Positions 1-8,632 of a stretch of 64,000 nt of DNA are shown here, one piece after another. Source of the stretch: Eilatimonas milleporae (GTDB lineage: Bacteria > Pseudomonadota > Alphaproteobacteria > Sphingomonadales > Kordiimonadaceae). A program made the position numbers and the translations under genes. The stretch spans positions 558,001-622,000 of the forward strand of contig NZ_REFR01000010.1 of assembly GCF_003688555.1 (NCBI RefSeq), written 5' to 3'. The number at the start of each line of letters is the position of its first letter. Positions within the stretch are counted from its first letter, which is position 1. The notes under the pieces are model-generated. The model saw only the letters and a list, made by a program, of their open reading frames with translations, was not told where the DNA came from and searched no databases.

Positions 1-99
1 AGCCGAAAGGGCAATGGGAAAAAGGTGAACACCGTACCGGGTCAAGGCGCTACCGACACGTGGAGCCCAGCCTAGCGATCATATCTATCCGAGGAAGAA

Positions 100-175
100 T
101 GGTGGGCAGTGACGGGTTCGAACCGCCGACCCCCGCGATGTGAACACGGTGCTCTACCAACTGAGCTAACTGCCC
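100..175 (-). tRNA. tRNA-Val (anticodon CAC)
   Basis: The minus strand folds into a complete 76-nt cloverleaf with a 7-bp acceptor stem, a D-arm, a TTCGAAC T-loop and an encoded CCA end at 100-102. The seven-base anticodon loop TTCACAT places CAC at positions 34-36, which reads GUG valine codons. It lies 74 bases downstream of a second tRNA-Val on the same strand and may share its transcript. Confidence 0.95.
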
Positions 176-249
176 CTGCCCGGCCCTGAGCCGGCAGACA
201 TAGCGTACAAACAGACAAGGCCGTCTGTGCGGACATGATGAGACGCAAA

Positions 250-325
250 TGGTGGGCGGTGACGGGCTCGAACCGCCGGCCCTCTCGGTGTAAACGAGAT
301 GCTCTACCAACTGAGCTAACCGCCC
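250..325 (-). tRNA. tRNA-Val (anticodon TAC)
   Basis: This is a 76-nt cloverleaf on the minus strand with an encoded CCA at 250-252. The anticodon loop TTTACAC gives anticodon TAC, the major valine isoacceptor. Its acceptor and T-arm are nearly identical to the neighbouring tRNA-Val(CAC), which suggests a tandem duplication followed by anticodon-arm divergence. Confidence 0.95.
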
Positions 326-562
326 GGCTTTTGCGTGGAGGCGCTTTTACCGCTCCAGCCCCGTATCTGTCCAGAGACTTTTGACGATTTTTTTACGCCC
401 AGCCCCAGTCGTAGGTGAAAAGACGGAATCCCCGACCACGGCGGTTCGCTTTCCAGAAAATTTTATGCAAATGCCTTCCATCAGAATCAGTATAGGATCC
501 CTTGCGCGGGCAAGGAACCGGGGAAGAACGCGCTGGGGAAGAACGGACTGAAGGACCGCATA
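326..562. other. gene-free stretch between tRNA-Val and the hup terminator
   Basis: I see no gene here. The stretch should hold the promoter of the two tRNA-Val genes on the minus strand, but I could not assign convincing -35/-10 boxes. Short open frames crossing it have no family resemblance and no good ribosome binding site. Confidence 0.5.
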
Positions 563-601
563 GAAAAACCGGCCGTGAGATCAGATGCCTCACGACCGGT
601 T
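563..601 (-). terminator. rho-independent terminator of hup
   Basis: An AACCGG..CGTGAG arm pairs with CTCACG..CCGGTT: 12 pairs with one C/A mismatch and a 9-base loop. On the minus strand the hairpin is followed by five Ts (564-568). It lies 35 bases past the hup stop codon. Confidence 0.85.
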
Positions 602-636
602 CAATTATTGTACCGTTCTAGTCCGTAACCGAATTA

Positions 637-912
637 TCAGCTGTTCACAGCGTCTTTCAGACCCTTGCCGGCCTTGAACTTCGGTTGCTTGGAAGCCGGA
701 ATGTCGATTTCGGCGCCGGTGCGAGGATTACGGCCCTTGCTGGCGGCACGCTCGGCCACCAGGAAAGTACCGAAACCAACGAGACGCACATCATCACCAC
801 CGGACAGGGCCGAAGTGATGGCATCAAAAACAGCATCAACAGCTTTGACGGCGTCCGCTTTCGACAGATCGGCAGATTCAGAAACTTTTGCAACCAGATC
901 GTTTTTATTCAA
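637..912 (-). CDS. hup: DNA-binding protein HU
   Basis: HU-type histone-like protein of 91 residues, the normal length for the family. It forms dimers that bend and compact DNA. The N-terminus NKNDLVAKV and the DNA-arm segment [13 protein letters not shown] are diagnostic. I chose a TTG start at 912: the family begins exactly there, and a strong AGAGGGGG ribosome site lies just upstream. An ATG eight codons earlier would add MVNSEGDT, which homologues lack. It follows lon but has its own promoter (978-1005), and the lon terminator lies between them, so it is probably transcribed separately. The lon-hup order is widespread in Proteobacteria. Confidence 0.95.
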   Translation of the reverse strand: MNKNDLVAKVSESADLSKADAVKAVDAVFDAITSALSGGDDVRLVGFGTFLVAERAASKGRNPRTGAEIDIPASKQPKFKAGKGLKDAVNS

Positions 913-977
913 GGTATCCCCCTCTGAGTTAACCACCGCACAAATAATCGCGGTTTGCTCCGTATTGCGGGTCGCAG

Positions 978-1005
978 TTTAGAACCGGTTTTTTCCTTGT
1001 GTCAA
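978..1005 (-). promoter_or_regulatory. putative sigma-70-type promoter of hup
   Basis: On the minus strand a perfect TTGACA (1000-1005) is followed by 16 bases and then TCTAAA (978-983), a four-of-six match to TATAAT. It lies between the lon terminator and the hup TTG start, 65 bases upstream of that start. Confidence 0.6.
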
Positions 1006-1008
1006 AGC

Positions 1009-1035
1009 AAAAAACCGCAGAAAACTGCGGTTTTT
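1009..1035. terminator. bidirectional terminator between lon and hup
   Basis: AAAAACCGCAG and CTGCGGTTTTT flank an AAAA loop and form an 11-bp stem with T-tracts on both strands. On the minus strand it is the natural end of the lon transcript, 44 bases past the lon stop codon. Confidence 0.85.
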
Positions 1036-1078
1036 CCGATTTTTTTATCGAATAGCACCCAGAAAGCGACCAATACGA

Positions 1079-3493
1079 CTAATGTGGCCGTACTTCTGTG
1101 CCGTCTCCGTCGCCCTCCTTGGGCACATCGGGCAGTGCTTCATCGTCCGGCCAGTCGATCGGCTCGAGCTCTGCCACAAGGGCGTGGGAGAGAACTTCAT
1201 CAACACGGCTGACCGGTACAATCTCCAGTCCCTTTTTGACATTGGCCGGGATTTCCGCCAGATCCTTCTCATTTTCCTTTGGAATCAGGACCTTTTTGAT
1301 CCCACCACGCAGCGCGGCCAGCAGTTTTTCCTTCAGGCCGCCAATGGGCAGAACACGCCCGCGCAATGTCACCTCGCCCGTCATGGCGATATCCCGGCGC
1401 ACCGCAATCCCTGTCAGGGCGGAAACGATGGATGTGCTCATGGCAACGCCGGCGGACGGACCGTCTTTCGGCGTCGCCCCTTCGGGTACGTGGATATGAA
1501 TGTCGCGTTTTTCGAAATATTTCGGGCTGATACCGAAATCGACACAGCGCGAATGCACGAAGGACCGCGCGGCCTGGATCGATTCTTTCATGACATCGCC
1601 CAGTTTGCCGGTTTCCTTGATCAATCCCTTGCCGGGCACGGTGACCGCCTCGACCGCGAGCAATTCGCCGCCAACCTCGGTCCATGCCAGACCGGTGGTT
1701 ACACCGACATTGTCCTCTTCTTCCGCCTCGCCGTACCGGAAACGGCGCACTCCGGCATATTTGCCCACATTGCGGGTGCTGACATGCACTTCCTTTTTGG
1801 AGCCTTCGACGATTTCCTTGACCGCCTTGCGGATCAGTTTGGCAAGGGCCCGTTCCAGATTCCGCACCCCGGCTTCGCGGGTGTAATAGCGGATCACATC
1901 CAGAATGGCGCCATCGGAAATGGTCCATTCCTTTTTCTTGAGGCCGTGATCCTTCATCAGTTTCGGAATCAGGTGACGCTTGGCGATTTCCAGCTTTTCC
2001 TCTTCCGTGTACCCGGAGAGCTGGATGATTTCCATCCGGTCCAGAAGCGGCTGCGGCATGCGCAGGGAATTGGCCGTGGTCACGAACATGACATCGGACA
2101 GATCGTAATCGATCTCCAGATAGTGGTCGTTGAACTTGTTGTTCTGCTCCGGATCCAGCACTTCCAGAAGGGCGGAAGCGGGATCACCGCGGAAGTCCTG
2201 ACCCATTTTGTCAATTTCATCGAGCAGGAAAAGCGGATTGGTGGTGCCGGCCTTCTTCATGGACTGCATCACCTTGCCCGGCATGGACCCGATATAGGTC
2301 CGCCGGTGGCCACGGATTTCCGCCTCATCCCGGACGCCGCCAAGTGAAAAGCGGACAAATTCACGGCCAGTCGACTTGGCGATCGATTTGCCAAGCGAGG
2401 TTTTCCCGACACCCGGAGGGCCGACCAGACACAGGATCGGGCCTTTCAGTTTGCCGGCACGCTGCTGGACCGCGAGATATTCGACGATCCGTTCCTTGAC
2501 CTTCTCCAGACCGTAGTGATCCGTATCGAGAATAGCCTCGGCCTTGACGATATCCTTCTTCACGCGGCTGCGCTTGCCCCAGGGAACGCTCAACATCCAG
2601 TCCAGAAAATTGCGCACCACCGTGGCCTCGGCCGACATGGGGCTCATGGCCTTCAGCTTTTTCAGCTCGGCCATGCACTTTTCACGCGCTTCCTTCGACA
2701 GTTTGGTTTGCTGGATTTTTTCTTCCAGCTCCTGGGTTTCCTCGCGGCCCTCGTCGCCCTCGCCCAGTTCCTTCTGGATCGCCTTGAGCTGTTCGTTGAG
2801 GTAATATTCGCGCTGGGTCTTCTCCATCTGGCGTTTGACACGGCCGCGGATTTTTTTCTCGACCTGGAGAACGCCGATTTCGCCCTCCATGAAACTGTAA
2901 ATCTGTTCCAGACGCTGCGCCACGGAGACCGTTGCCAACAGGTCCTGTTTGTCGCCAATCTTCAGTGCCAGATGCGAGGCGACGGTATCGGCCAGTTTGC
3001 CGGGGTCCTCGATTTCGGCGACGGTGGCGGTGACCTCGCTCGGAATTTTCTTGTTCAGCTTGACATATTGCTCGAACTGGGCGGCGACGGAGCGGCGCAG
3101 TGCGTCCACATCCGGATTGTCGTGATCCGTTTCAGGCAGAGGGGTGGCGTGCGCCTCGAAAAACGGGTCCGTCTTTTCAAATTTGTCGATCTGGGCGCGC
3201 TCGACGCCTTCGACAAGAACCTTGACCGTTCCATCCGGCAGTTTCAAAAGCTGCAACACCGAAGCCATGGTACCGATTTCAAAAACATCGCCGGCACCGG
3301 GGTCATCCTCGGAGGCGTCCTTTTGCGCGACCAGCAGGATCTGCTTGTCATTGGCCATGACTTCTTCAAGTGCCCTGACCGATTTTTCACGGCCGACAAA
3401 GAGCGGCACGATCATATGCGGAAATACCACAATGTCTCTGAGCGGCAGAACCGGCAGCGACAGAAGGTCTTGGTTTTCGGTTGTTTCAGTCAT
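1079..3493 (-). CDS. lon: ATP-dependent protease Lon (LonA)
   Basis: Lon (804 aa) degrades misfolded and regulatory cytosolic proteins. Visible domains are the N-terminal substrate-binding LON domain (about 10-210), a coiled helical segment (about 210-305), the AAA+ module with Walker A GPPGVGKT at 358-365 and Walker B LFLLDEID near 421-428, and the C-terminal protease. The catalytic dyad is Ser680 (DGPSAG) and Lys723 (GGLKEK). The acidic C-terminal tail after about residue 780 is not needed for the fold. The start has GGAG seven bases upstream. It follows clpP and clpX on the same strand but has a 272-bp leader with an RpoH-like promoter, so independent heat-shock control is likely. Confidence 0.98.
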   Translation of the reverse strand: MTETTENQDLLSLPVLPLRDIVVFPHMIVPLFVGREKSVRALEEVMANDKQILLVAQKDASEDDPGAGDVFEIGTMASVLQLLKLPDGTVKVLVEGVERAQIDKFEKTDPFFEAHATPLPETDHDNPDVDALRRSVAAQFEQYVKLNKKIPSEVTATVAEIEDPGKLADTVASHLALKIGDKQDLLATVSVAQRLEQIYSFMEGEIGVLQVEKKIRGRVKRQMEKTQREYYLNEQLKAIQKELGEGDEGREETQELEEKIQQTKLSKEAREKCMAELKKLKAMSPMSAEATVVRNFLDWMLSVPWGKRSRVKKDIVKAEAILDTDHYGLEKVKERIVEYLAVQQRAGKLKGPILCLVGPPGVGKTSLGKSIAKSTGREFVRFSLGGVRDEAEIRGHRRTYIGSMPGKVMQSMKKAGTTNPLFLLDEIDKMGQDFRGDPASALLEVLDPEQNNKFNDHYLEIDYDLSDVMFVTTANSLRMPQPLLDRMEIIQLSGYTEEEKLEIAKRHLIPKLMKDHGLKKKEWTISDGAILDVIRYYTREAGVRNLERALAKLIRKAVKEIVEGSKKEVHVSTRNVGKYAGVRRFRYGEAEEEDNVGVTTGLAWTEVGGELLAVEAVTVPGKGLIKETGKLGDVMKESIQAARSFVHSRCVDFGISPKYFEKRDIHIHVPEGATPKDGPSAGVAMSTSIVSALTGIAVRRDIAMTGEVTLRGRVLPIGGLKEKLLAALRGGIKKVLIPKENEKDLAEIPANVKKGLEIVPVSRVDEVLSHALVAELEPIDWPDDEALPDVPKEGDGDGTEVRPH

Positions 3494-3597
3494 GGCTTAC
3501 TCCAGCGAAGCGCTGTTTTCTTTTGGATAAACGCCTTGATCGGTAAAGGTGGAAGAGTACACCGGACAGGGTATCCTGATCTTACTTCTACCCGCCA

Positions 3598-3625
3598 ATT
3601 GGGAGCAGAAAAAGGCGATTTCAAG
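3598..3625 (-). promoter_or_regulatory. putative RpoH (sigma-32) promoter of lon
   Basis: On the minus strand CTTGAA (3620-3625) is followed by 16 bases and CCCAAT (3598-3603), close to the heat-shock consensus CTTGAA-N13/17-CCCCAT. It is about 105 bases upstream of the lon start, in the only long gap between clpX and lon. Confidence 0.6.
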
Positions 3626-3765
3626 ACTTGACACGGATCACCGGCACATCTTCGTACATGGTGATCCGGGCACGGGATAGTTTGACCCAGAACATATCAG
3701 GGAAACCCTGGCGGCACACTTCGGCGTCAAACGTCGGGGGCGGTCGGGGGTATCAGATCCCGGCG

Positions 3766-5037
3766 TCAGGCCGGTTGCTGGCCCACACCGTCCCGCCTGT
3801 CCGCGTAAATCTGCAACGGCTTGGAATCGCCCACGACAACATCATCATTGATGACGATTTCCTCCACCCCTTCCATGCTGGGCAGATCGAACATGGTATC
3901 CAGCAGCGTGTCTTCCATGATGGAGCGCAGACCCCGCGCACCGGTTTTACGCTCGATCGCCTTTTTGGCAACGGCGTAAAGGGCGTCCTCGGTGAAGGTG
4001 AGCTGGGCATCTTCCATCTCGAACAGGGTCTGATACTGTTTGAGCAGAGCGTTCTTCGGTTCGGTCAGGATTTTGACCAGCGCATCCTCGTCCAAGTCTT
4101 CCAAGGTGGCGATCACGGGCAGGCGCCCGACAAATTCGGGAATCAGTCCGAATTTCAGCAAATCCTCAGGCTCGGTTTCCTTGAAGATTTCGCCGGTACT
4201 GCGGTCGTCCGGTGCGGACACCTTGGCGCCGAAACCAATGGATTTACCCTGCAGCCGGTTCCCGATGACCTTGTCCAGACCGGCAAAAGCGCCGCCGCAG
4301 ATGAACAGGATATTGGTGGTGTCCACCTGCAGGAATTCCTGCTGCGGATGCTTGCGGCCGCCTTGCGGAGGGACGCTGGCCACCGTGCCCTCCATGATTT
4401 TCAGCAGGGCCTGCTGAACCCCCTCGCCCGAGACATCACGGGTGATGGACGGGTTGTCGGCCTTGCGGCTGATCTTGTCCACCTCGTCGATATAGACGAT
4501 CCCGCGCTGGGCCCGCTCAACATTATAGTCGGCTGCCTGCAGGAGCTTGAGGATAATGTTTTCCACATCCTCGCCCACATAGCCGGCCTCGGTCAGGGTG
4601 GTGGCATCGGCCATGGTGAAGGGCACGTCGAGAATGCGCGCGAGCGTCTGCGCAAGCAGCGTCTTGCCGCAGCCTGTCGGTCCGACGAGGAGAATGTTGG
4701 ATTTTGCCAGCTCCACCTCCGAGCCGCTGCTGGAGTGATTCAATCTTTTGTAGTGGTTGTGAACGGCAACGGACAGGACCTTCTTGGCATCGCCCTGACC
4801 GATGACATAGTCGTCCAGCACCTCGAGAATCTGTTTGGGCGACGGCACGCCGTCACCGCTTTTGGACAGGGCGCTCTTGCTTTCTTCCTTGATGATGTCG
4901 TTGCACAACTCAACGCATTCGTCGCAAATGAAGACCGTCGGACCCGCGATCAGCTTGCGGACCTCATGCTGGCTCTTGCCACAGAATGAGCAATAGAGCG
5001 TGTTTTTCGAATCACCGTTACTCAAAGTCGTCACCAA
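3766..5037 (-). CDS. clpX: ClpX, ATPase subunit of the ClpXP protease
   Basis: ClpX (423 aa) is the AAA+ hexamer that unfolds tagged substrates, including ssrA-tagged proteins, and feeds them to ClpP. The N-terminal zinc-binding domain has its four cysteines at C16, C19, C38 and C41. Walker A GPTGCGKT is at 119-126 and Walker [10 protein letters not shown] lies further on. The IGF-type loop that docks on ClpP is visible as the segment GKSIGFGA. Length and order are standard. clpP lies 182 bases upstream on the same strand and the two are probably co-transcribed. Confidence 0.98.
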   Translation of the reverse strand: MVTTLSNGDSKNTLYCSFCGKSQHEVRKLIAGPTVFICDECVELCNDIIKEESKSALSKSGDGVPSPKQILEVLDDYVIGQGDAKKVLSVAVHNHYKRLNHSSSGSEVELAKSNILLVGPTGCGKTLLAQTLARILDVPFTMADATTLTEAGYVGEDVENIILKLLQAADYNVERAQRGIVYIDEVDKISRKADNPSITRDVSGEGVQQALLKIMEGTVASVPPQGGRKHPQQEFLQVDTTNILFICGGAFAGLDKVIGNRLQGKSIGFGAKVSAPDDRSTGEIFKETEPEDLLKFGLIPEFVGRLPVIATLEDLDEDALVKILTEPKNALLKQYQTLFEMEDAQLTFTEDALYAVAKKAIERKTGARGLRSIMEDTLLDTMFDLPSMEGVEEIVINDDVVVGDSKPLQIYADRRDGVGQQPA

Positions 5038-5219
5038 TCCTGTCTTAGTGCCTGAAGGCTTGTCCCGGTTCGGAACCGTAGATTTATCGTAGCTTGGTTA
5101 AAAAAGCCCATACAACAAAAAACGCATCGCGGCAGGGTGGAAATCTCATCCGGCGAAACAGGGCTTGCGAGACCGCTGCGACGCCCGCCACGACCGGACC
5201 TTACATCCGTTGATTGTTT

Positions 5220-5849
5220 CTAGGCGTCATCCTCGCTTTCATGGCGTTTGACATAAACTTCGTCAATCAGACCGAAATCCTTTGCCTCTTCCGGAGACAT
5301 GAAATAGTCGCGGTCCATGGCTTTTTCAATCTCAGACAGTTTTTTGCCGGTGTGTTGCGCATAGATCTTGTTCAGCCGCTCGCGCATTTTGAGGATTTCA
5401 CGGGCATGGATTTCAATATCCGCTGCCTGTCCCTGGGCGCCACCGGACGGCTGATGGATCATGATGCGGGAGTTGGCCAGGGCAAAGCGCTGACCCGGCT
5501 CGCCGGCCGCCAGCAGGAACGAGCCCATGGAGCAGGCCTGTCCGATACAGATGGTGGAGACCTTGGGGCGGATATATTGCATGGTGTCGTAGATCGACAG
5601 GCCGCTTGTCACCACACCGCCGGGTGAATTGATATAGAAATTGATGTCCTTTTTCGGATTGTCCGCCTCCATGTAGAGGAGCTGCGCGACAATCAGGCTG
5701 GCCACATGGTCGTTCACCTGGCCGGTCAGAAAGACGATGCGTTCCCTGAGAAGACGGGAATAAATATCGAAAGACCGTTCACCGCGGTTGGTTTGCTCCA
5801 CGACCATGGGAACAAGTGTGTTGGCGTAAATATCGAGCGGATCAGACAT
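5220..5849 (-). CDS. clpP: ClpP, proteolytic subunit of Clp protease
   Basis: ClpP (209 aa) is the serine peptidase that forms the 14-subunit chamber used by ClpX and ClpA. The triad is Ser107 (QACSMGS), His132 (MIHQPSGG) and Asp181; the spacing of 25 and 49 residues matches the family. I chose ATG 5849, giving [12 protein letters not shown] as in homologues. The frame stays open upstream to 5918, but those 23 residues match nothing and include no ribosome site. AAGGG lies about 12 bases before the chosen start. The position between tig and clpX is conserved. Confidence 0.97.
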   Translation of the reverse strand: MSDPLDIYANTLVPMVVEQTNRGERSFDIYSRLLRERIVFLTGQVNDHVASLIVAQLLYMEADNPKKDINFYINSPGGVVTSGLSIYDTMQYIRPKVSTICIGQACSMGSFLLAAGEPGQRFALANSRIMIHQPSGGAQGQAADIEIHAREILKMRERLNKIYAQHTGKKLSEIEKAMDRDYFMSPEEAKDFGLIDEVYVKRHESEDDA

Positions 5850-6118
5850 CAAATTATATCCCTTTGGATAGCCGGAAACAGGCCGGACATATGCGACACC
5901 CGCCCGACTCAGGGCCATGCAAGGTGTCTGATGGATAACAACGGCGACTGCCGAAAGACGGATACATGGTAATATACGAAGGTTCGTACAATCCGGACGC
6001 TTGCGGGCCCTGACGAAGCCCGCGTGACTTCATTTCACAGGTAGCAATCCCTGTTACCGACGACAAGGGGTTTCGCTGCGTTCTTCGATCGACATATCCG
6101 CCGGCATACCCACCCGGC
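5850..6118. promoter_or_regulatory. intergenic region tig-clpP, presumed clpP promoter
   Basis: There is no gene here. The stretch must contain the clpP promoter on the minus strand. AT-rich pieces near 5975-5985 could be a -10 box, but I cannot assign a convincing pair of boxes. No clean RpoH match like the one before lon was found. Confidence 0.4.
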
Positions 6119-6156
6119 CAAAAACAGACCAGCCCCGCCCTGACGGGCGAGGCTGG
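6119..6156 (-). terminator. probable terminator of tig
   Basis: CCAGCC-CGCCC and GGGCG-GGCTGG arms around a TGAC loop form a strong hairpin with one mismatch. On the minus strand a run of five Ts follows after a few bases. It lies about 90 bases past the tig stop codon. Confidence 0.6.
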
Positions 6157-6245
6157 GGACACTGCGTATGACTATGTCACCGGTCCCTGCCCAGGGATTG
6201 ATGCCGGGCACGGGGGCTGCAGTCAAAAGCTCAGGCGTCAAACGT

Positions 6246-7820
6246 TCAGGCGTCGCCGTCCGTATCGGTCTTGGCGGTTTTTGCTTTTGAGGCTGCCGTC
6301 TTTTTCGCGGCCGGCTTCTTGGCAGCAGCGGTTTTTGCCGGAGCTTTCCTGGCCGGCGCCTTTTTCGCGGCCGGTTTCTTGTCGTCCGTATCGTCAGCCT
6401 TCCTGGCGGCCGGCTTTTTGGCCGCGGCCTTTTTCGCCGGTGCGGACTTTTCGCTTTTGCCCGGATTGGCTTCTTCCTCGTCCAGGGCGCGGACGGCGGC
6501 TTCAAGGTCTTCGCGGGTGACCGTCTTGTCGGTCAGGTCGGCCATTTCAAGAATGAAGTCGACGACCTTTTCCTCGAAGATGGGTGCGCGCAACTGGGCG
6601 CGGGCGTCTTCATTTTCCTGAAAATACTGGAAAATCTGCGCCTCCTGCCCAGGGAAGCGGCGGGCTTCTTCGACCATGCGCCGGTTGATTTCATCCTGGC
6701 TGACCTGAACGTCATTGGCCACGCCGATTTCCGACAACAGCAGGCCCAGGCGAACCCGGCGTTCCGCAATGGCGCGGAATTCGGCGGCCTCATCAGCGTC
6801 GTCGGGGGCATCCTTGCCTTCGAAATCCTCGGCTTTGGCGTCTCCCGACATGATGGCGTCACGCTTGATCTGCTCCCAGATCTGAGCGAATTCCAGGTCG
6901 ACCATTTTTCCGGGCACGCCAAAATCATAGGCCTCGGCCAGGCTGTCGAGCAGACGGCGTTTCAGAAGGCCGCGTGTCAGCGACTGGTTATCGTTTGCCA
7001 GTTGTTCCTTCAGGGCCTCCTTCAGGGCCGCCAGATCATCGAAGCCAAGCCCCTTGGCCAGATCGTCGTCCAAAGCAGCTTCGGCCTGACGGCGCACTTC
7101 CTTGACCTTGACGGCAAACTCGGCCTCTTTTCCGGCGAGGGCTTCGGCATGATACTGCTCGGGGAAGGTGACCGTTACCGTGCGGTCCTCGTCCGCCTTG
7201 GCGCCGGTCAGCTGGTCTTCAAATCCGGGGATGAAGGTGCCGCTGCCGAGTTCAAGCTGATAATCCTCAGCCGAACCGCCTTCAAAGGCTTCCCCGTCCA
7301 CGGTGCCGACATAATCGATCAGAAGGGCGTCGCCCTCTTTTGCCTTGGCGGTCTTGGCGGCTTTCTTGAACGTCTTCTGCTGGCTGGCGACACGCTCGGC
7401 GGCTGTGTCGATGTCGGCGTCGGCCACATCGGCGACCCAGCGTTCCAGGGCGGGCGCCTTGAAATCGCTGATGTCGATATCCGGCAGAACTTCCAGCCGG
7501 ATGGTATACGCCAGATCCTGGCCGTCTTCATAATTGTCCACGTCCACTTCGGGACGGACGGCCGGCTTCAGGCCCTTGTCTTCCATCAGCCGGCTGCTGG
7601 TTTCCTGCATGGTCTCCGACAGGACCTGGCTCATCGCCCGTTCGCCGTGCATGCGTTTCAGCAACGACAGCGGCGCCTTGCCGGGGCGAAACCCCTTGAT
7701 TTGCGCGGTTGCGCGAAACTCACTCAGGATCGTGTCCAGTTTCGCGTCCAGTTCCCCTGCCTCGACCACGACCTTGAATTCGCGCTTGAGACCTTCATTC
7801 ACCAGTTCTTCGACCTGCAT
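6246..7820 (-). CDS. tig: trigger factor with a lysine/alanine-rich C-terminal tail
   Basis: Trigger factor (524 aa) is the ribosome-bound chaperone and prolyl isomerase that meets nascent chains at the exit tunnel. The ribosome-docking signature GFRPGKAP is at 43-50. The FKBP-like PPIase domain covers about 155-245 (DYVGTVDGEAFEGG), followed by the helical chaperone arms. Homologues usually end near 430-450. Here a 72-residue tail from about 453 is almost entirely Lys, Ala, Pro, Arg and Thr, with repeated AAKKPA/PAKKA units and an acidic end, like histone H1 or polymerase tails. ATG 7820 gives the family start MQVEELVNEG; upstream in-frame codons run into tRNA-Leu. First of the tig-clpP-clpX-lon block. 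Confidence 0.96.
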   Translation of the reverse strand: MQVEELVNEGLKREFKVVVEAGELDAKLDTILSEFRATAQIKGFRPGKAPLSLLKRMHGERAMSQVLSETMQETSSRLMEDKGLKPAVRPEVDVDNYEDGQDLAYTIRLEVLPDIDISDFKAPALERWVADVADADIDTAAERVASQQKTFKKAAKTAKAKEGDALLIDYVGTVDGEAFEGGSAEDYQLELGSGTFIPGFEDQLTGAKADEDRTVTVTFPEQYHAEALAGKEAEFAVKVKEVRRQAEAALDDDLAKGLGFDDLAALKEALKEQLANDNQSLTRGLLKRRLLDSLAEAYDFGVPGKMVDLEFAQIWEQIKRDAIMSGDAKAEDFEGKDAPDDADEAAEFRAIAERRVRLGLLLSEIGVANDVQVSQDEINRRMVEEARRFPGQEAQIFQYFQENEDARAQLRAPIFEEKVVDFILEMADLTDKTVTREDLEAAVRALDEEEANPGKSEKSAPAKKAAAKKPAARKADDTDDKKPAAKKAPARKAPAKTAAAKKPAAKKTAASKAKTAKTDTDGDA

Positions 7821-7889
7821 CGTCCTGCCTGTCCTGCTTACAAAATCCATCCAAAAGGCTTTTCCGGGACACGGCCCGCATGCGGCGCA

Positions 7890-7974
7890 TGGTGCGGGCG
7901 GAGGGACTTGAACCCCCACGTCCGAAGACACCAGAACCTAAATCTGGCGCGTCTACCAGTTCCGCCACGCCCGC
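7890..7974 (-). tRNA. tRNA-Leu (anticodon TAG)
   Basis: This is an 85-nt class II tRNA on the minus strand with a long variable arm and an encoded CCA at 7890-7892. The anticodon stem CCAGA/TCTGG encloses TTTAGGT, giving TAG, which reads CUA/CUG leucine codons. It sits 69 bases upstream of trigger factor, a placement common in Alphaproteobacteria. Confidence 0.95.
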
Positions 7975-8632
7975 GCATGCCATGGCTCCGTCTTCCGGAA
8001 AGCCCGGAAGCGGCGCCCAGTCATGCCCAAACAACAGCCGCTATCATTACCACGGCCCAGCCCCGTCGCCGAACCGCGCCAATCAGTCGGCTCACGGTAC
8101 GGCCCTGCCATAAGGACCGCGCTTATAACAGGCGTGCGCCCAAGCACAAGCCTTTTTGCGGTTACGCCCGGCGGCCGTTGCCGCGTCACATGACCGGACA
8201 AATGGGCCATATCCCACAAAAAACGGGGTACCGACGGGTACAGCGTCCATTAGCGCACGACCGGCAAGACCACTGCCGGCCTCTGACCGCCATACCCGTC
8301 AGCCGTGACACCCCCGGCACCAGACCGAGACAAGGATGACAGAACACATCCCTGAAAACAGGCTCCCTATATGAGCGGAATGACTGACTGATCAGTCAAC
8401 TTCCTTTTATATCAATAGTTTATCTGTTTTGCTTTGCCATACTGCAGGCTCTGGACGCGGCCCTGACATAACGTCAGGCCGCAGCATTCACCATCCAGAC
8501 GACCGAATATCTGCCACCATGTGGCCAAACCTGGATATGCCCATCAGGAAAACATGCCCCTTTCCCCTTCGTGACATGCAATATCCGGTATAATAAGGCG
8601 GCAAAAAGCCCCATTCCCCTAAAATCCAGGGA
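7975..8632. other. 658-bp gene-free stretch between nnrD and tRNA-Leu
   Basis: No credible gene was found on either strand. It must hold the tRNA-Leu promoter. The middle contains a 14-bp perfect palindrome (8385-8398) next to an AT-rich segment (8400-8450), described separately. Longer frames crossing it are antisense extensions of trigger factor. Confidence 0.5.
8385..8398. promoter_or_regulatory. 14-bp perfect palindrome, operator-like
   Basis: TGACTGATCAGTCA is a perfect 14-bp dyad. Its form resembles operators of TetR-family repressors, but no TetR gene is present in the window and no gene starts immediately beside it. Function is unassigned. Confidence 0.35.

Noticed and set aside
1082-2347. 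Long plus-strand frame antisense to lon
   Set aside because: It mirrors the reverse strand of a clear, fully conserved gene, has no family resemblance and no ribosome site.
6246-6470. Direct repeats that could be read as a short repeat array
   Set aside because: They are codons of the AAKKPA units in the trigger factor tail, in frame, with no regular spacers, so they are not a CRISPR array.
7002-8339. Plus-strand frame across trigger factor and tRNA-Leu
   Set aside because: It crosses a tRNA gene and the opposite strand of tig, so it cannot be a real gene.
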